Part shown: positions 16,291 through 25,210 of the stretch, piece after piece
Layout: the number at the start of each line of letters is the position of its first letter
Position numbering within the stretch: position 1 is the stretch's first letter
DNA from: Geodermatophilus bullaregiensis
GTDB taxonomy: Bacteria; Actinomycetota; Actinomycetes; Mycobacteriales; Geodermatophilaceae
Direction of reading: 5' to 3'
DNA: 64,000 nucleotides
Assembly: GCF_016907675.1 (NCBI RefSeq)
Contig: NZ_JAFBCJ010000001.1
Coordinates: forward strand, 4,898,001 to 4,962,000
Made by a program: the position numbers and the translations under genes
Notes under the pieces: generated by a model
The model's database searches: none
Told to the model about the DNA's origin: nothing
What the model saw: only the letters and a program-made list of their open reading frames with translations

Positions 16291-17550
16291 TCAGTCCGGT
16301 CGCAGCACCGTCAGGGCGACCCCGTCGGCCAGCCGGTAGGGGGCGGTCCCGACCAGGTCGCCGACCACCCGGCGCAGCCGGGACACCTCGGCGCGGGCGG
16401 AGACGACGTGCTGCTCGTCGCCGAACAGCCCGCGGCTCAGTGCGCCGGCCGACAGCCCGGCCCGGCCCGCGGCGGAGACCAGGACCAGCACCTGAGCCTG
16501 CCGCCGGGTCAGCGCGGCCGACCACGGCTGCCCGCCGGCGGAGACCCGCAGGACGGGGGAGCCGGCGAGGTCCAGCTCCGCGGTCAGCGGCGCGCGCGGG
16601 CCGTGCGGGCGGACCAGCCAGCCCTCGGCCAGCCGCTCCGGCGTGCACAGCCCCAGCCCGGCGACGGCCATCACCCGGTCGGGCCGGGGCGCGGCCAGCC
16701 GCGCGGGCGCGCAGACGCCCGAGGCGGAGGCCACCCAGCCGTCGTCGTCGAGGAGCAGCGAGGGTCCCCGGACGCCGGCCAGCACGGGGTCGGCGCTGCG
16801 GCGCAGCCGCTCCAGCCGCTGCTCGTGCCGTCGCGCCAGCCGCGACTCGGCCAGCCGCACCGACGTCTCCACCAGCGCCCCGATGGCCGGGTGCAGGGTC
16901 AGCGCCGGCCCGCTGACGTCGACGACCCCGAGCAGCTCGCCGGTCACCGGGGAGTGGATCGGCGCGGCCGAGCAGTACCAGGGGTGCTGGGCCTGCTCGA
17001 AGTGCTCGGCGGAGAACAGCTGCACCGGCGCGGCCTCGGCCAGCGCCGTCCCGATGGCGTTGGTGCCCACGGCCGCCTCGGTCCACGTCGCGCCCTCGGC
17101 GAAGCCGAGCCGGTCGGCGCGCAGCCGGGTGGCCGCTGCCCCCTCCCGCCACAGGACGACGCCGTCGGCGTCGGTGACCACCACGAGGAAGTGCGAGGCG
17201 TCGGCGACGCTGACCAGCACCTGGCGCAGCTCGTCGACGACCAGCGACAGCGCCGAGCGCCGGCGCCGGGCCTCGACGGCGTCCAGCGGCAGCGGGTCGC
17301 GGGCGTTGGGGCGGCCGGGGTCCAGGCCCATGCCGAGCACCCGCGACCACGAGCGCTGCACCACCCGGCGCGGCGCGACCGGCGGGGGGCTGCCGCCGAT
17401 GACGGCGTCGTGCACCCGGGTGAGGACACGGGCGTGCCGGGAGAGGTCCGTCCCGGGTGAGACCGCCGACCAGCCGGCCACCAGCACCTCCGTGCAATCC
17501 GCTGCAACGCTCCCGCCCGCGGGGGAGGTGCGCTGTGCTGTGCTCCCCAT
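16291..17550 (-). CDS. GAF-domain transcriptional regulator (AcoR-like sensor, winged-helix output, no AAA+)
   Basis: The protein has 419 residues. The N-terminal half resembles the sensor of AcoR-type activators: 'RVVQRSWSRVLGMGLDP', a GAF core 'HFLVVVTDADGVVLWREG', 'GATWTEAAVGTNAIGTALAE' and 'WYCSAAPIHSPVTGELLGVVDVSG'. Instead of the sigma-54-interacting AAA+ module, the C-terminus (about 335-419) carries a winged-helix-like region starting 'ALTRRQAQVLVLVSAAG' and ending 'PYRLADGVALTV'. This AAA+-less form is known in actinobacteria. It diverges from the flavin monooxygenase with 49 bases between starts, so it probably controls that gene in response to its substrate. The ATG at 17550 is the natural start for the AcoR-like N-terminus. 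Confidence 0.8.
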   Translation of the reverse strand: MGSTAQRTSPAGGSVAADCTEVLVAGWSAVSPGTDLSRHARVLTRVHDAVIGGSPPPVAPRRVVQRSWSRVLGMGLDPGRPNARDPLPLDAVEARRRRSALSLVVDELRQVLVSVADASHFLVVVTDADGVVLWREGAAATRLRADRLGFAEGATWTEAAVGTNAIGTALAEAAPVQLFSAEHFEQAQHPWYCSAAPIHSPVTGELLGVVDVSGPALTLHPAIGALVETSVRLAESRLARRHEQRLERLRRSADPVLAGVRGPSLLLDDDGWVASASGVCAPARLAAPRPDRVMAVAGLGLCTPERLAEGWLVRPHGPRAPLTAELDLAGSPVLRVSAGGQPWSAALTRRQAQVLVLVSAAGRAGLSAGALSRGLFGDEQHVVSARAEVSRLRRVVGDLVGTAPYRLADGVALTVLRPD

Positions 17551-17599
17551 CACACCACGCGCACCACCGCGTGTCAGGGACGACGGCGAGGAGCCCTCC

Positions 17600-19423
17600 A
17601 TGACGCAGACCCTCGACGCACCACCGCACGGCGCCGCCCAGCGGGCCCGGGACTGGTTCACCGGTCTCGAGGACGCGCTGCGCGCCCGCGACGTCGACCG
17701 GGCGGCCGGCCTGTTCGCGCGCACCAGCTTCTGGCGCGACCTGATCGCGTTCAGCTGGAACATCACCACGGTCGAGGACCGGGCCGGTGTCACCGACCTG
17801 CTCACCGCCACCCTCGACCGCACCGACCCGTCGGGCTTCACCGTCGGCGAGGAGCCCGAGGAGGCCGACGGCGTGACCACCGCCTGGTTCACCTTCGAGA
17901 CGGCGGTCGGCCGCGGCAAGGGCCTGGTGCGGCTGGTCGAGGAGGACGGGCAGCCGCGGGCGTGGACGCTGCTCACCACGCTGTACGAGCTGAAGGGCCA
18001 CGAGGAGCCGCGCGGCCCGGCCCGCCCGAAGGGCGCCGAGCACGGGGTGAACCGCGAGCGGCTGACTTGGGCCGAGCGCCGGGCGCGTGAGGACGCCGAG
18101 CTCGGCCGCACCACGCAGCCGTTCGTGCTCGTCGTCGGCGGCGGGCAGGGCGGCGTCGCGCTGGGCGCCCGGCTGCGCCAGCTCGACGTGCCGGCGCTCG
18201 TCGTCGACAAGCACGCCCGCCCCGGCGACCAGTGGCGCAGCCGCTACAAGTCGCTGTGCCTGCACGACCCGGTCTGGTACGACCACCTGCCCTACCTGCC
18301 GTTCCCGGACAACTGGCCGGTGTTCGCGCCCAAGGACAAGATCGGCGACTGGCTCGAGTCCTACGTGCGGGTCATGGAGATCCCGTACTGGGGCAGCACC
18401 GAGGTGCGCAGCGCCTCCTACTCGCCGGAGGACGGGGAGTGGACCGTCGAGGTCGTCCGCGACGGCGAGCCGCTGACCCTGCGCCCGGAGCACCTGGTGA
18501 TGGCCACCGGGATGAGCGGCAAGCCGAACGTGCCCGAGATCCCCGGCCAGGACGTGTTCCGCGGCGAGCAGCACCACTCGTCGGCGCACCCGGGACCCGA
18601 CGAGTACGCCGGCAGGAAGGTCGTCGTCGTCGGCAGCAACAACTCCGCCTTCGACATCTGCGGCGCGCTGTGGGAGCACGGCGCCGACGTGACGATGGTG
18701 CAGCGCTCCTCCACGCACATCGTGAGGAGCGACAGCCTCATGGACATCGGCCTGGGCGCCCTCTACTCCGAGGAGGCGGTCGCCGGCGGCGTCACCACGG
18801 AGAAGGCCGACCTCACCTTCGCCTCGATCCCGTACAGGGTCATGCACGAGTTCCAGGTCCCGCTGTACGAGCAGATGAGGGAGCGCGACGCCGACTTCTA
18901 CGACCGGCTCGAGAAGGCCGGCTTCTGGCTCGACTGGGGCGACGACGGGTCGGGGCTGTTCATGAAGTACCTGCGCCGCGGGTCGGGCTACTACATCGAC
19001 GTGGGCGCCGCCGACCTGGTCGCCAATGGCGACGTCCGGCTGGTGCACGGGCAGGTCGACCACCTCACCGAGGACGCCGTCGTCCTGGACGACGGCACCG
19101 AGCTGCCGGCCGACCTCGTCGTCTACGCCACCGGCTACGGGTCGATGAACGGGTGGGCGGCCGACCTGATCAGCCAGGAGGTCGCCGACCGCGTGGGCAA
19201 GGTGTGGGGCCTGGGCTCGGACACCACCAAGGACCCCGGCCCGTGGGAGGGCGAGCAGCGCAACATGTGGAAGCCGACCCAGCAGGAGGCGCTGTGGTTC
19301 CACGGCGGCAACCTGCACCAGTCGCGGCACTACTCGCTCTACCTGGCGCTGCAGCTCAAGGCGCGGCAGGCCGGCACCCCGACGCCGGTGTACGGCCTGC
19401 AGGAGGTGCACCACCTGCGCTGA
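17600..19423 (+). CDS. Flavin-containing monooxygenase with N-terminal NTF2-like domain
   Basis: The protein has 607 residues. Residues about 10-140 form an NTF2/SnoaL-like domain ('WFTGLEDALRARDVDRAAGLF...'). The FAD Rossmann motif 'VVGGGQGGVALG' is near 176-187, with 'GDQWRSRYKSLCLHDP' (flavin monooxygenase fingerprint region) after it, the NADPH motif 'VVVVGSNNSAFDICGAL' near 342-358, and 'VVYATGY' near the end. It should use NADPH and O2 to oxygenate a ketone, aldehyde or heteroatom substrate. GAGGAG lies nine bases before the ATG. The N-terminal domain could help shape the substrate pocket. The divergent GAF regulator is the likely control gene. Confidence 0.88.
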   Translation: MTQTLDAPPHGAAQRARDWFTGLEDALRARDVDRAAGLFARTSFWRDLIAFSWNITTVEDRAGVTDLLTATLDRTDPSGFTVGEEPEEADGVTTAWFTFETAVGRGKGLVRLVEEDGQPRAWTLLTTLYELKGHEEPRGPARPKGAEHGVNRERLTWAERRAREDAELGRTTQPFVLVVGGGQGGVALGARLRQLDVPALVVDKHARPGDQWRSRYKSLCLHDPVWYDHLPYLPFPDNWPVFAPKDKIGDWLESYVRVMEIPYWGSTEVRSASYSPEDGEWTVEVVRDGEPLTLRPEHLVMATGMSGKPNVPEIPGQDVFRGEQHHSSAHPGPDEYAGRKVVVVGSNNSAFDICGALWEHGADVTMVQRSSTHIVRSDSLMDIGLGALYSEEAVAGGVTTEKADLTFASIPYRVMHEFQVPLYEQMRERDADFYDRLEKAGFWLDWGDDGSGLFMKYLRRGSGYYIDVGAADLVANGDVRLVHGQVDHLTEDAVVLDDGTELPADLVVYATGYGSMNGWAADLISQEVADRVGKVWGLGSDTTKDPGPWEGEQRNMWKPTQQEALWFHGGNLHQSRHYSLYLALQLKARQAGTPTPVYGLQEVHHLR

Positions 19424-19438
19424 GCCGCCGGTGACCGC

Positions 19439-19474
19439 CCGGCGCCGGGGACGCCTCGTGCTCCCCGGCGCCGG
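19439..19474 (+). terminator. Terminator hairpin after the monooxygenase gene
   Basis: CCGGCGCCGGGG (19439-19450) and CCCCGGCGCCGG (19463-19474) form a perfect 12-bp stem with a 12-base loop, 15 bases after the monooxygenase stop. No T-tract follows, as is usual in high-GC actinobacteria. Confidence 0.6.
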
Positions 19475-19565
19475 TGTCCGCCCGCCGCTCGACCGGTGAG
19501 GTCGGCGTCCCGCCGCTAGGGTCGGGCCGACCAGGGGGCCGCGGATCGGGGGTGAGTCGTCCGGC

Positions 19566-19952
19566 ATGAACCTCGAGAAGGTGGTCTTCGGGTTCTTCGT
19601 GGTGCTCGCCGCCACGTTGAACTTCGGCTTCTTCCTCGGCGACATCTCCGACCCCGAGCTGCACAACGTCTACGAGCTGTTCGCCGCCGTCGTGGTCAAC
19701 CTGATCGCCACGGTGCTCAAGTTCGGCGACCGGACGCAGATCGGCGCCGTCCACCTGGCCACCAGCCTGGTGGCCGACCTGCAGCTGATCGCGGCCTCGC
19801 TCACCTGGGCCTGGGCCCAGTACATCTCCAGCGACGGACTGACCACCGGCGCGACGGCCAGCATGGTCTCGCTGTCAGGGGGCGCGCTGCTGGCCAACCT
19901 CGTCTCCATCGTCCTGCTGGTCGTGGAGACCGTCTCCTTCCAGCGGCACTGA
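19566..19952 (+). CDS. Small DUF6394-like inner-membrane protein
   Basis: The protein has 128 residues with three to four hydrophobic helices: 'VVFGFFVVLAATLNFGFFLG' at 6-25, 'FAAVVVNLIATVLKF' near 39-53, a third around 'ATSLVADLQLIAAS', and 'ALLANLVSIVLLVVETVSF' at the C-terminus. This matches small membrane proteins encoded next to two-RCK potassium channels in actinobacteria and proteobacteria (DUF6394). It stops two bases before the ATG of the channel gene, so the two are co-transcribed and probably work together, for example as an accessory subunit. The function is unproven. A -10-like TAGGGT lies at 19517-19522. Confidence 0.75.
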   Translation: MNLEKVVFGFFVVLAATLNFGFFLGDISDPELHNVYELFAAVVVNLIATVLKFGDRTQIGAVHLATSLVADLQLIAASLTWAWAQYISSDGLTTGATASMVSLSGGALLANLVSIVLLVVETVSFQRH

Positions 19953-19954
19953 CG

Positions 19955-21733
19955 ATGGCCAGTGCCGCCAGCGGGAGGGCGCCCGGCCGGCGCGGACGGC
20001 GGCGGATGCCGGTCGTGCCACGCGCGGAGGGGTCGGCCACGGTCTTCGTGGTCCTGCGGCGCATGCGCGCCCCGCTCATCACGCTCATCGTGATCTTCGC
20101 GATCAGCGTGCTCGGGTTGTCGCTGGTCCCCGGGCAGGACGCGAACGGGCAGCCGGCGCGGATGAGCGTCTTCGACGCCTTCTACGTCATGAGCTACACG
20201 GCGACGACGATCGGCTTCGGCGAGATCCCCAACGCCTTCACCTACGCCCAGCGGATGTGGGTCACCGGCGCCATCTACCTGACCGTCATCGGCTGGGCCT
20301 ACGCGATCGGTGCCCTGCTCGCGCTGCTGCAGGACCGGGCGTTCCGGCAGGCGCTGGCGCTGCGGCACGTCTCGCGCAAGGTGACGGCGCTGCGCGAGCC
20401 CTTCCTGCTCATCGCCGGCTACGGGGAGACCGGTGAGACCCTGGGGCGCGCCTTCGACACGCTGGGCCGCCGGTTCACCGTCGTCGACATCGCCGACGCC
20501 CGCATCGACGCCCTCGAGCTCAACACCTCCCACGCCGACGTCCCCGGCCTGGTCGGCGACGCGCGCGACGCGCACGTGCTCGGTGTCGCCGGTCTGGGGC
20601 ACCCGTACTGCGAGGGCGTGCTGGCGCTCACCAACGACGACGAGGCCAACCTGGCGGTCTCGATGGCGGCCGCGCTGCTGCGCCCCGACCTGACCGTGGT
20701 CACCCGCACGACCTCGTCGGTGGTGGCCGAGCGGATGCGCCGCTTCGGGAACCCGACGGTCATCAACCCCTTCGACCGGTTCGGGGACCACCTGCGGCTG
20801 GCCCTGCGCGCCCCGTCGTCCTACCAGCTGACCACCTGGCTGGAGAGCGGCCCCGGGGCCGAGCTGCCGCCGCGGGCCGACGCCCCGGCCCCCGGCCGGT
20901 GGGTGGTGTGCGGCTACGGCCGGTTCGGCCGGCAGTTCGCCGCCGACCTGAGCGCCGAGGGCCTGGAGGTGACCACGGTCGACCCGCAGGACGACGAGGC
21001 CACGGTGCTCGGCGACGCGTCGGAGCCCGAGGTCATCCGGCGGGCCGACCTCACGACCGCGGTGGGCCTGGTCGCCGGCACCGACAACGACACGACCAAC
21101 CTCTCGCTGGTCGCCGAGGCGCGGCGCGCCAACCGGGAGCTGTTCGTCGCCGCCCGGCAGAACCAGCCGACCAACGCGGCGCTGTTCGCGGCCATGGAGC
21201 CCGACGCGCTGCTCGTCCCCACCCAGGTCGTCGCCCACGACGCCTACGCCCGGCTCAGCACGCCGCTGCTGTGGCGCCTGCTCCGCGAGCTGCCGCAGCA
21301 GACCGACGCGTGGTCGGCCGGCGTCGTCGACCGGCTGGTCGACGCCTGCGGTCGGCACCTCGAGGCGCTGTGGAAGGTGCGGCTTACCGACACCGAGGCA
21401 CCGGCGCTGCGGCCGTGGCTGGCCACCGGCCGGCTGGCGCTCGGCGACCTGCTGCGCAGCCCGGCGCGCCGGGACGAGCCCCTGGCGGTGGTGCCCCTGC
21501 TGGTGCTGCGCGGCGAGGAGACCCTGCTCGCCCCCGGTGACGACCTGGTGCTCGAGCCCGACGACCAGCTGCTGTGCGCCGGGCGGGCCGGCATGCGCCG
21601 CGCACTGGAGACGACGCTGCTGGTCGACGGTGTCGCCGAGTACCTGGTCACCGGCCGCCAGGTGCCGACCAGCTGGATCTGGCGGCGGCTGTCGCACTCG
21701 ACGCCGGTGGTGGAGCCGACCTCCGCACCGTGA
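19955..21733 (+). CDS. Potassium channel with two RCK (TrkA-N/C) domains
   Basis: The protein has 592 residues. After a basic N-terminus, one transmembrane helix ('LITLIVIFAISVLGLSL'), the pore with filter 'TATTIGFGE', and a second helix ('GAIYLTVIGWAYAIGALLALL') form a 2TM channel unit. Two Rossmann-type RCK domains follow: 'FLLIAGYGETGETLGRAF' near 150 and 'WVVCGYGRFGRQFAADL' near 315, and a TrkA-C-like tail. The filter sequence is GFG rather than GYG, seen in some prokaryotic channels. It should act as a ligand- or nucleotide-gated K+ channel. The two-base spacing to the DUF6394-like gene indicates an operon. Confidence 0.88.
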   Translation: MASAASGRAPGRRGRRRMPVVPRAEGSATVFVVLRRMRAPLITLIVIFAISVLGLSLVPGQDANGQPARMSVFDAFYVMSYTATTIGFGEIPNAFTYAQRMWVTGAIYLTVIGWAYAIGALLALLQDRAFRQALALRHVSRKVTALREPFLLIAGYGETGETLGRAFDTLGRRFTVVDIADARIDALELNTSHADVPGLVGDARDAHVLGVAGLGHPYCEGVLALTNDDEANLAVSMAAALLRPDLTVVTRTTSSVVAERMRRFGNPTVINPFDRFGDHLRLALRAPSSYQLTTWLESGPGAELPPRADAPAPGRWVVCGYGRFGRQFAADLSAEGLEVTTVDPQDDEATVLGDASEPEVIRRADLTTAVGLVAGTDNDTTNLSLVAEARRANRELFVAARQNQPTNAALFAAMEPDALLVPTQVVAHDAYARLSTPLLWRLLRELPQQTDAWSAGVVDRLVDACGRHLEALWKVRLTDTEAPALRPWLATGRLALGDLLRSPARRDEPLAVVPLLVLRGEETLLAPGDDLVLEPDDQLLCAGRAGMRRALETTLLVDGVAEYLVTGRQVPTSWIWRRLSHSTPVVEPTSAP

Positions 21734-21820
21734 GCCCCCGCGGCGCGTCGCCGCGTGGACCGCCGCGGCGGCGGGTAGGGGCGGGCCCGGTACGGAGGTG
21801 CCCGGCGATGGGGGAGACAC

Positions 21821-23032
21821 GTGGCTGACCGAGGGCTCGCCCGACGGGTGATGGACGTCCTCCCCGGCAGGGGGGACGCGGTCCGGGCGCCGGAGCTGCG
21901 GACCGACGGCGGCCGCTCCGCCTCGCGCCTGGAGCTGTTCTTCGACCTGGCCTTCGTGCTGGTCGTGGCGGAGCTGGCGATCGCGCTGCGCGAGGACGTG
22001 ACCTGGCACGGCTACCTCGTCTTCGCCGGGCTGTTCGCCACGGTCTGGTGGTCGTGGATCAGCTCGACGCTCTACGCCAACCGCTTCGACCACGACGACG
22101 TCGTCTACCGGCTCTACAAGCTGGGCAGCATGGCCGCCGTCGTCGGGCTGGCGGCGTCGGCGTCGGAGGCGACGGGGAAGCGCTTCGCCGTCTTCGTGGC
22201 CTGTCACCTCCTGCTGCGCCTCATGCTGGTGCTGCAGTACCACCGCGCGTACCGGCACGTCGTCGAGGCCCGGCCGCTCACCCGGCTGTACCTGGCCGGC
22301 GCGGCCGCGGGCGCGGTGCTGTGGGCGGTGTCGCTGGCGGTGCCGCGGCCGGTCGGGTTCGCGCTGTGGGCGGCCGCGATCCTGGTCGAGGCGCTGGTGC
22401 CGCTGCTGGCCACGCGGTCCTCGGCCGACGTCCCGCTGCACGTCGAGCACCTGCCCGAGCGGTTCGCGCTGTTCACCATCCTCGTCCTCGGCGAGCCGGT
22501 CGCCGGGGTGGCGCACGGGCTCTACGACGCCGAGTGGTCCGGGGCGGCGCTGCCGGTGGCGGTGCTGGCGTTCGTCCTCGCGGCGGCCCTCTGGTGGAGC
22601 TACTTCGACCTCGCCGGCGCGCGGGCCAAGCGGCTGCTCGGCGAGGCGGGGGAGTCCAACAGCGCGCACTCCCACGACGTCTACGTCTTCGGGCACCTGC
22701 CACTGGCACTCGGGCTGGCCACCGTCGGCGCCGGGGTGGAGCTCGCCGTCGTCGAGGCCGCGGCCGGGGAGGTCCCGGCGGGGACCCGGCTGCTGCTGGC
22801 CGGCGGGGTGGCGGTCTTCCTGGTCTCGGCGAGCGTCACGGCCTCGGCCATGACGGACTCCCGCCACGGCTGGTGGTGGCCGGTGCTGGCCGCGGCGGTC
22901 GCGCTGCTCGACGTGCTGCTGGAGCTGCCGGCCGTCGTCGTGGTCGGCGCCCTGGCCGCGCTGGTCGTCGTCGTCGTGGTGGCCGGCTCGCTGCAGCGGT
23001 CGGCGGGCGAGCTGGCGACCGAGGAGGTCTGA
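21821..23032 (+). CDS. LtrA family membrane protein
   Basis: The protein has 403 residues with about ten hydrophobic helices. The N-terminal 'SRLELFFDLAFVLVVAELA' and 'FARFALFTILVLGE'-like segment ('ERFALFTILVLGEPVAGVA') are signatures of the low temperature requirement protein A family; the Glu/Asp pairs in the membrane are conserved in LtrA proteins. The molecular function is unknown. GGGGGAG precedes the GTG start. It lies 87 bases after the channel gene, in the same direction. Confidence 0.85.
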   Translation: MADRGLARRVMDVLPGRGDAVRAPELRTDGGRSASRLELFFDLAFVLVVAELAIALREDVTWHGYLVFAGLFATVWWSWISSTLYANRFDHDDVVYRLYKLGSMAAVVGLAASASEATGKRFAVFVACHLLLRLMLVLQYHRAYRHVVEARPLTRLYLAGAAAGAVLWAVSLAVPRPVGFALWAAAILVEALVPLLATRSSADVPLHVEHLPERFALFTILVLGEPVAGVAHGLYDAEWSGAALPVAVLAFVLAAALWWSYFDLAGARAKRLLGEAGESNSAHSHDVYVFGHLPLALGLATVGAGVELAVVEAAAGEVPAGTRLLLAGGVAVFLVSASVTASAMTDSRHGWWWPVLAAAVALLDVLLELPAVVVVGALAALVVVVVVAGSLQRSAGELATEEV

Positions 23033-23154
23033 GCCTGCTCGGCCCACCGCACGGCGGCGGACCGCCGGCGACGCTCCGGCGGCAGGGACCTCCGGCCCTG
23101 GGGAGGCTGCGCCGGCGCGGGTGAGCCTGGCCGGACGGACGACGGGAGGACGGC

Positions 23155-24036
23155 ACGGAGCAGCAGGAGTGGACCCGGGTCGTGGAGGCGGCGACGCGGG
23201 CGCCGTCGATCCACAACACCCAGCCCTGGCTCTTCCGGGCGGACGGGGACCGGCTGCAGGTGCGGACCGACCCCTTCCGCGCGCTGGCCACCCTCGACCC
23301 CAGCGGCCGGCAGCGGGTCCTCAGCTGCGGGGTGGCCGCGGAGTCCGCCGTCGTCGCGCTGACCGCGGCCGGGTGCGCCACGGACGTCGAGGTGCTGCCC
23401 GAGGCCGGCGATCCCGACCTGCTGGCCACCGTCATCGTCACCGGCGGGTACGAGCCGGACGAGGAGGACCGGGTGCTCGGGCAGGCCATCACCGCCCGGC
23501 ACACCGAGCGGGCGCCGTTCCTGCCGCGGGCCGTGCCCGACGAGCTCGTCGACCGGTTGCAGGCGACCGCCGGGGCCTTCCGCGTGTGGCTGCGGCCGAT
23601 CAGCGGGGTCAACGAGGAGGTGGCGACGGTGTCCCTGCTGTCCCGCGCCGAGGAGATCGAGCAGGGCCAGCCGGAGTACCTCGCCGAGCTGGAGCGGTGG
23701 GTGCGCACCGACCCCGCGGCCGTCGACGGGGTCCCGGTCGCGGCGGTGCCGGGCGAGGACCCGGCGACCCGGCCGTCGAACTGGCTGGTCCGCGACTTCG
23801 TCGTCGGCTCGCGCCCGGCCGCTGGGCCGGGTGCTGCTGGAGGCCACGGCCGCCGGGCTGGCGGCCTCCCCGCTCACCCAGGCGCTGGACTGGCCGGCGA
23901 CGCGGGCGCAGCTGCGCTCCCGCCTCGCGCTCGGCGGGCACCCGCAGGTGCTGCTGCGGCTGGGCCACCCGGCCGGCGCCGTGCCCCGTCGACCAACCGG
24001 CGCCCCGTGGCCGAGGTCCTCGCCTTCGCCGGGTGA
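23155..24036 (+). pseudogene. Decayed nitroreductase (Acg-like) gene
   Basis: Homology begins 'EQQEWTRVVEAATRAPSIHNTQPWLF', the FMN-site start of the Acg/nitroreductase-like family, but the codon in the start position is ACG (23155), placed five bases after a good GGGAGGA. The next usable start (GTG 23182) would lose part of the first helix. The frame is then broken near 23820, where it shifts by +1 and continues 'LGRVLLEATAAGLAASPLTQALDW'. It shifts back near 23985 to finish 'STNRRPVAEVLAFAG'. Loss of the start codon plus two compensating indels suggests a decaying gene, though clustered sequence errors are possible. Related proteins in Mycobacterium are hypoxia-associated and about 330 residues long. 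Confidence 0.75.
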
Positions 24037-24135
24037 CGGCGCGGGCCGCAGCGGGGACCTCGGACCCTTCCGCACGGGCGGCTCCCCGGGTGGGATGAGG
24101 TCACCCGGCCGCGTGGACCGGCGAGGAGGTGCGCC

Positions 24136-24627
24136 GTGGACCCGACGCCGCGGACGCCGCAGGGTGGCGTCGTCGTGGGGGTGGACGGCTCGGCGTGCGC
24201 CCGGGCGGCGCTGGCCTGGGCCGGCGGCCTGGCCGCGCGCGGTGGCCTGCCGCTGACCGTGGTGCGGGCGTGGAGCATCCCGACGGCGCCGCGACCGGAC
24301 TGCTGGGAGCCGGGCTACGTGCCGCCAATCTGGGAGTACGAGCGGGCGGTGCTGGCGGCGCTGGCCGACGACATCGCCGCGGCCGGCCTGCCCGAGGAGC
24401 TCCCGGTCGAGCGCCGCGCCGAGCACTGCGCCCCGGTCGACGCGCTCGTCGCCGCCTCGTCCGGCGCGGACCTGCTGGTCGTGGGCGCGCGGGGCCGGGG
24501 TGGGGCGCGCGGGCGGCTGCCGGGGTCGGTCGGCACGTCGGTGCTGCGGGCGGCGCACTGCCCGGTGACCGTCGTCCGCGCGGGCACCGCGCTGCGGCCG
24601 GGCTGGGCGGAGCGGGTGCGCGCCTGA
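24136..24627 (+). CDS. Universal stress protein
   Basis: The protein has 163 residues and one UspA domain. 'GVVVGVDGSACARAALAWA' opens the fold and 'DLLVVGARGRGGARGRLPGSVGTSVLRAAHCPVTVVR' provides the nucleotide-binding G-2x-G-9x-G-S/T pattern, so ATP binding is likely. In actinobacteria such proteins often respond to hypoxia or stationary phase, which fits the adjacent nitroreductase remnant. GAGGAGG lies just before the GTG start. Confidence 0.88.
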   Translation: MDPTPRTPQGGVVVGVDGSACARAALAWAGGLAARGGLPLTVVRAWSIPTAPRPDCWEPGYVPPIWEYERAVLAALADDIAAAGLPEELPVERRAEHCAPVDALVAASSGADLLVVGARGRGGARGRLPGSVGTSVLRAAHCPVTVVRAGTALRPGWAERVRA

Positions 24628-24703
24628 ACGAGGCGGTCCGTGCGGCCGCCGTCGGTACCGAGGACGCCCGGGCCGTGCCCGGGCCGGTCGAGGGGAGAGG
24701 GAC

Positions 24704-25186
24704 ATGGACCCGTCGGAGTCCCGCGGGGCGCGGGAGGGCGCGTGGGAGATGACGCCCGGGGAGAAGCTCATGGCGCAGTGGGAGGCGCAGCACGACGTCG
24801 CCGCCCGCGGGCACCGCTGCGACCCGCTCGGCGTCCAGCACCAGCTCAGCCGCGCCCGGGTCGCGGAGCGGACGCACGCGCGCGCACCCCGCCCGCGCGC
24901 CACCGGCTCGACGGCCGCCGGGGCGACGAAGGGCACCTCCGGGGCGGGGACCGTGTCCGGGACCGCCGCGGCGGCCCGGCCACCGGAGGTCGCGCCCACC
25001 GGAGCGGGCCCGGCACACGAGGCCCCGGCACACGAGGCCCCGCGTGAGGCCCCGGCACACGAGGCCCCGGCACGCGAGGCCCCGGCGCACGCGGCCCCGG
25101 CACACGCAGGTCCGGCCCACGCGGCGCCGACGGAGCGGCGGCACCCGTGGCTGCACCGGCTGACGCGCCGCGGTGACCACTCCTGA
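24704..25186 (+). CDS. Low-complexity protein with Ala-His-Glu-Ala-Pro repeats
   Basis: The protein has 160 residues. The N-terminal part ('EMTPGEKLMAQWEAQHDVAARGH') is charged and helical; the middle is Ala/Gly/Thr rich. Residues about 103-142 consist of roughly eight copies of the pentapeptide P-A-H-E-A or variants (AREAP, AHAAP, AHAGP), and the C-terminus is basic ('RRHPWLHRLTRRGDHS'). No family is recognised. The histidines of the repeat could bind metal or give a pH-dependent charge. GGGGAGAGGGA stands before the ATG. The reading frame is supported by the repeat being in phase with codons. Confidence 0.55.
   Translation: MDPSESRGAREGAWEMTPGEKLMAQWEAQHDVAARGHRCDPLGVQHQLSRARVAERTHARAPRPRATGSTAAGATKGTSGAGTVSGTAAAARPPEVAPTGAGPAHEAPAHEAPREAPAHEAPAREAPAHAAPAHAGPAHAAPTERRHPWLHRLTRRGDHS
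25005..25128 (+). repeat. 15-bp in-frame tandem repeat
   Basis: About eight degenerate copies of CCGGCACACGAGGCC-type 15-mers lie in phase with the reading frame of the gene at 24704. One copy is shortened ('CGTGAGGCCCC'). Variation among copies is mostly in the Glu/Ala codon. Such arrays usually change copy number by slippage between strains. Confidence 0.75.
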
Positions 25187-25210
25187 GGTGACCGGCGCGC
25201 GGCGGCCGCT

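Noticed and set aside
25005..25128. Short tandem repeats as a CRISPR array
   Set aside because: The 15-bp units are contiguous, in coding phase and without spacers.
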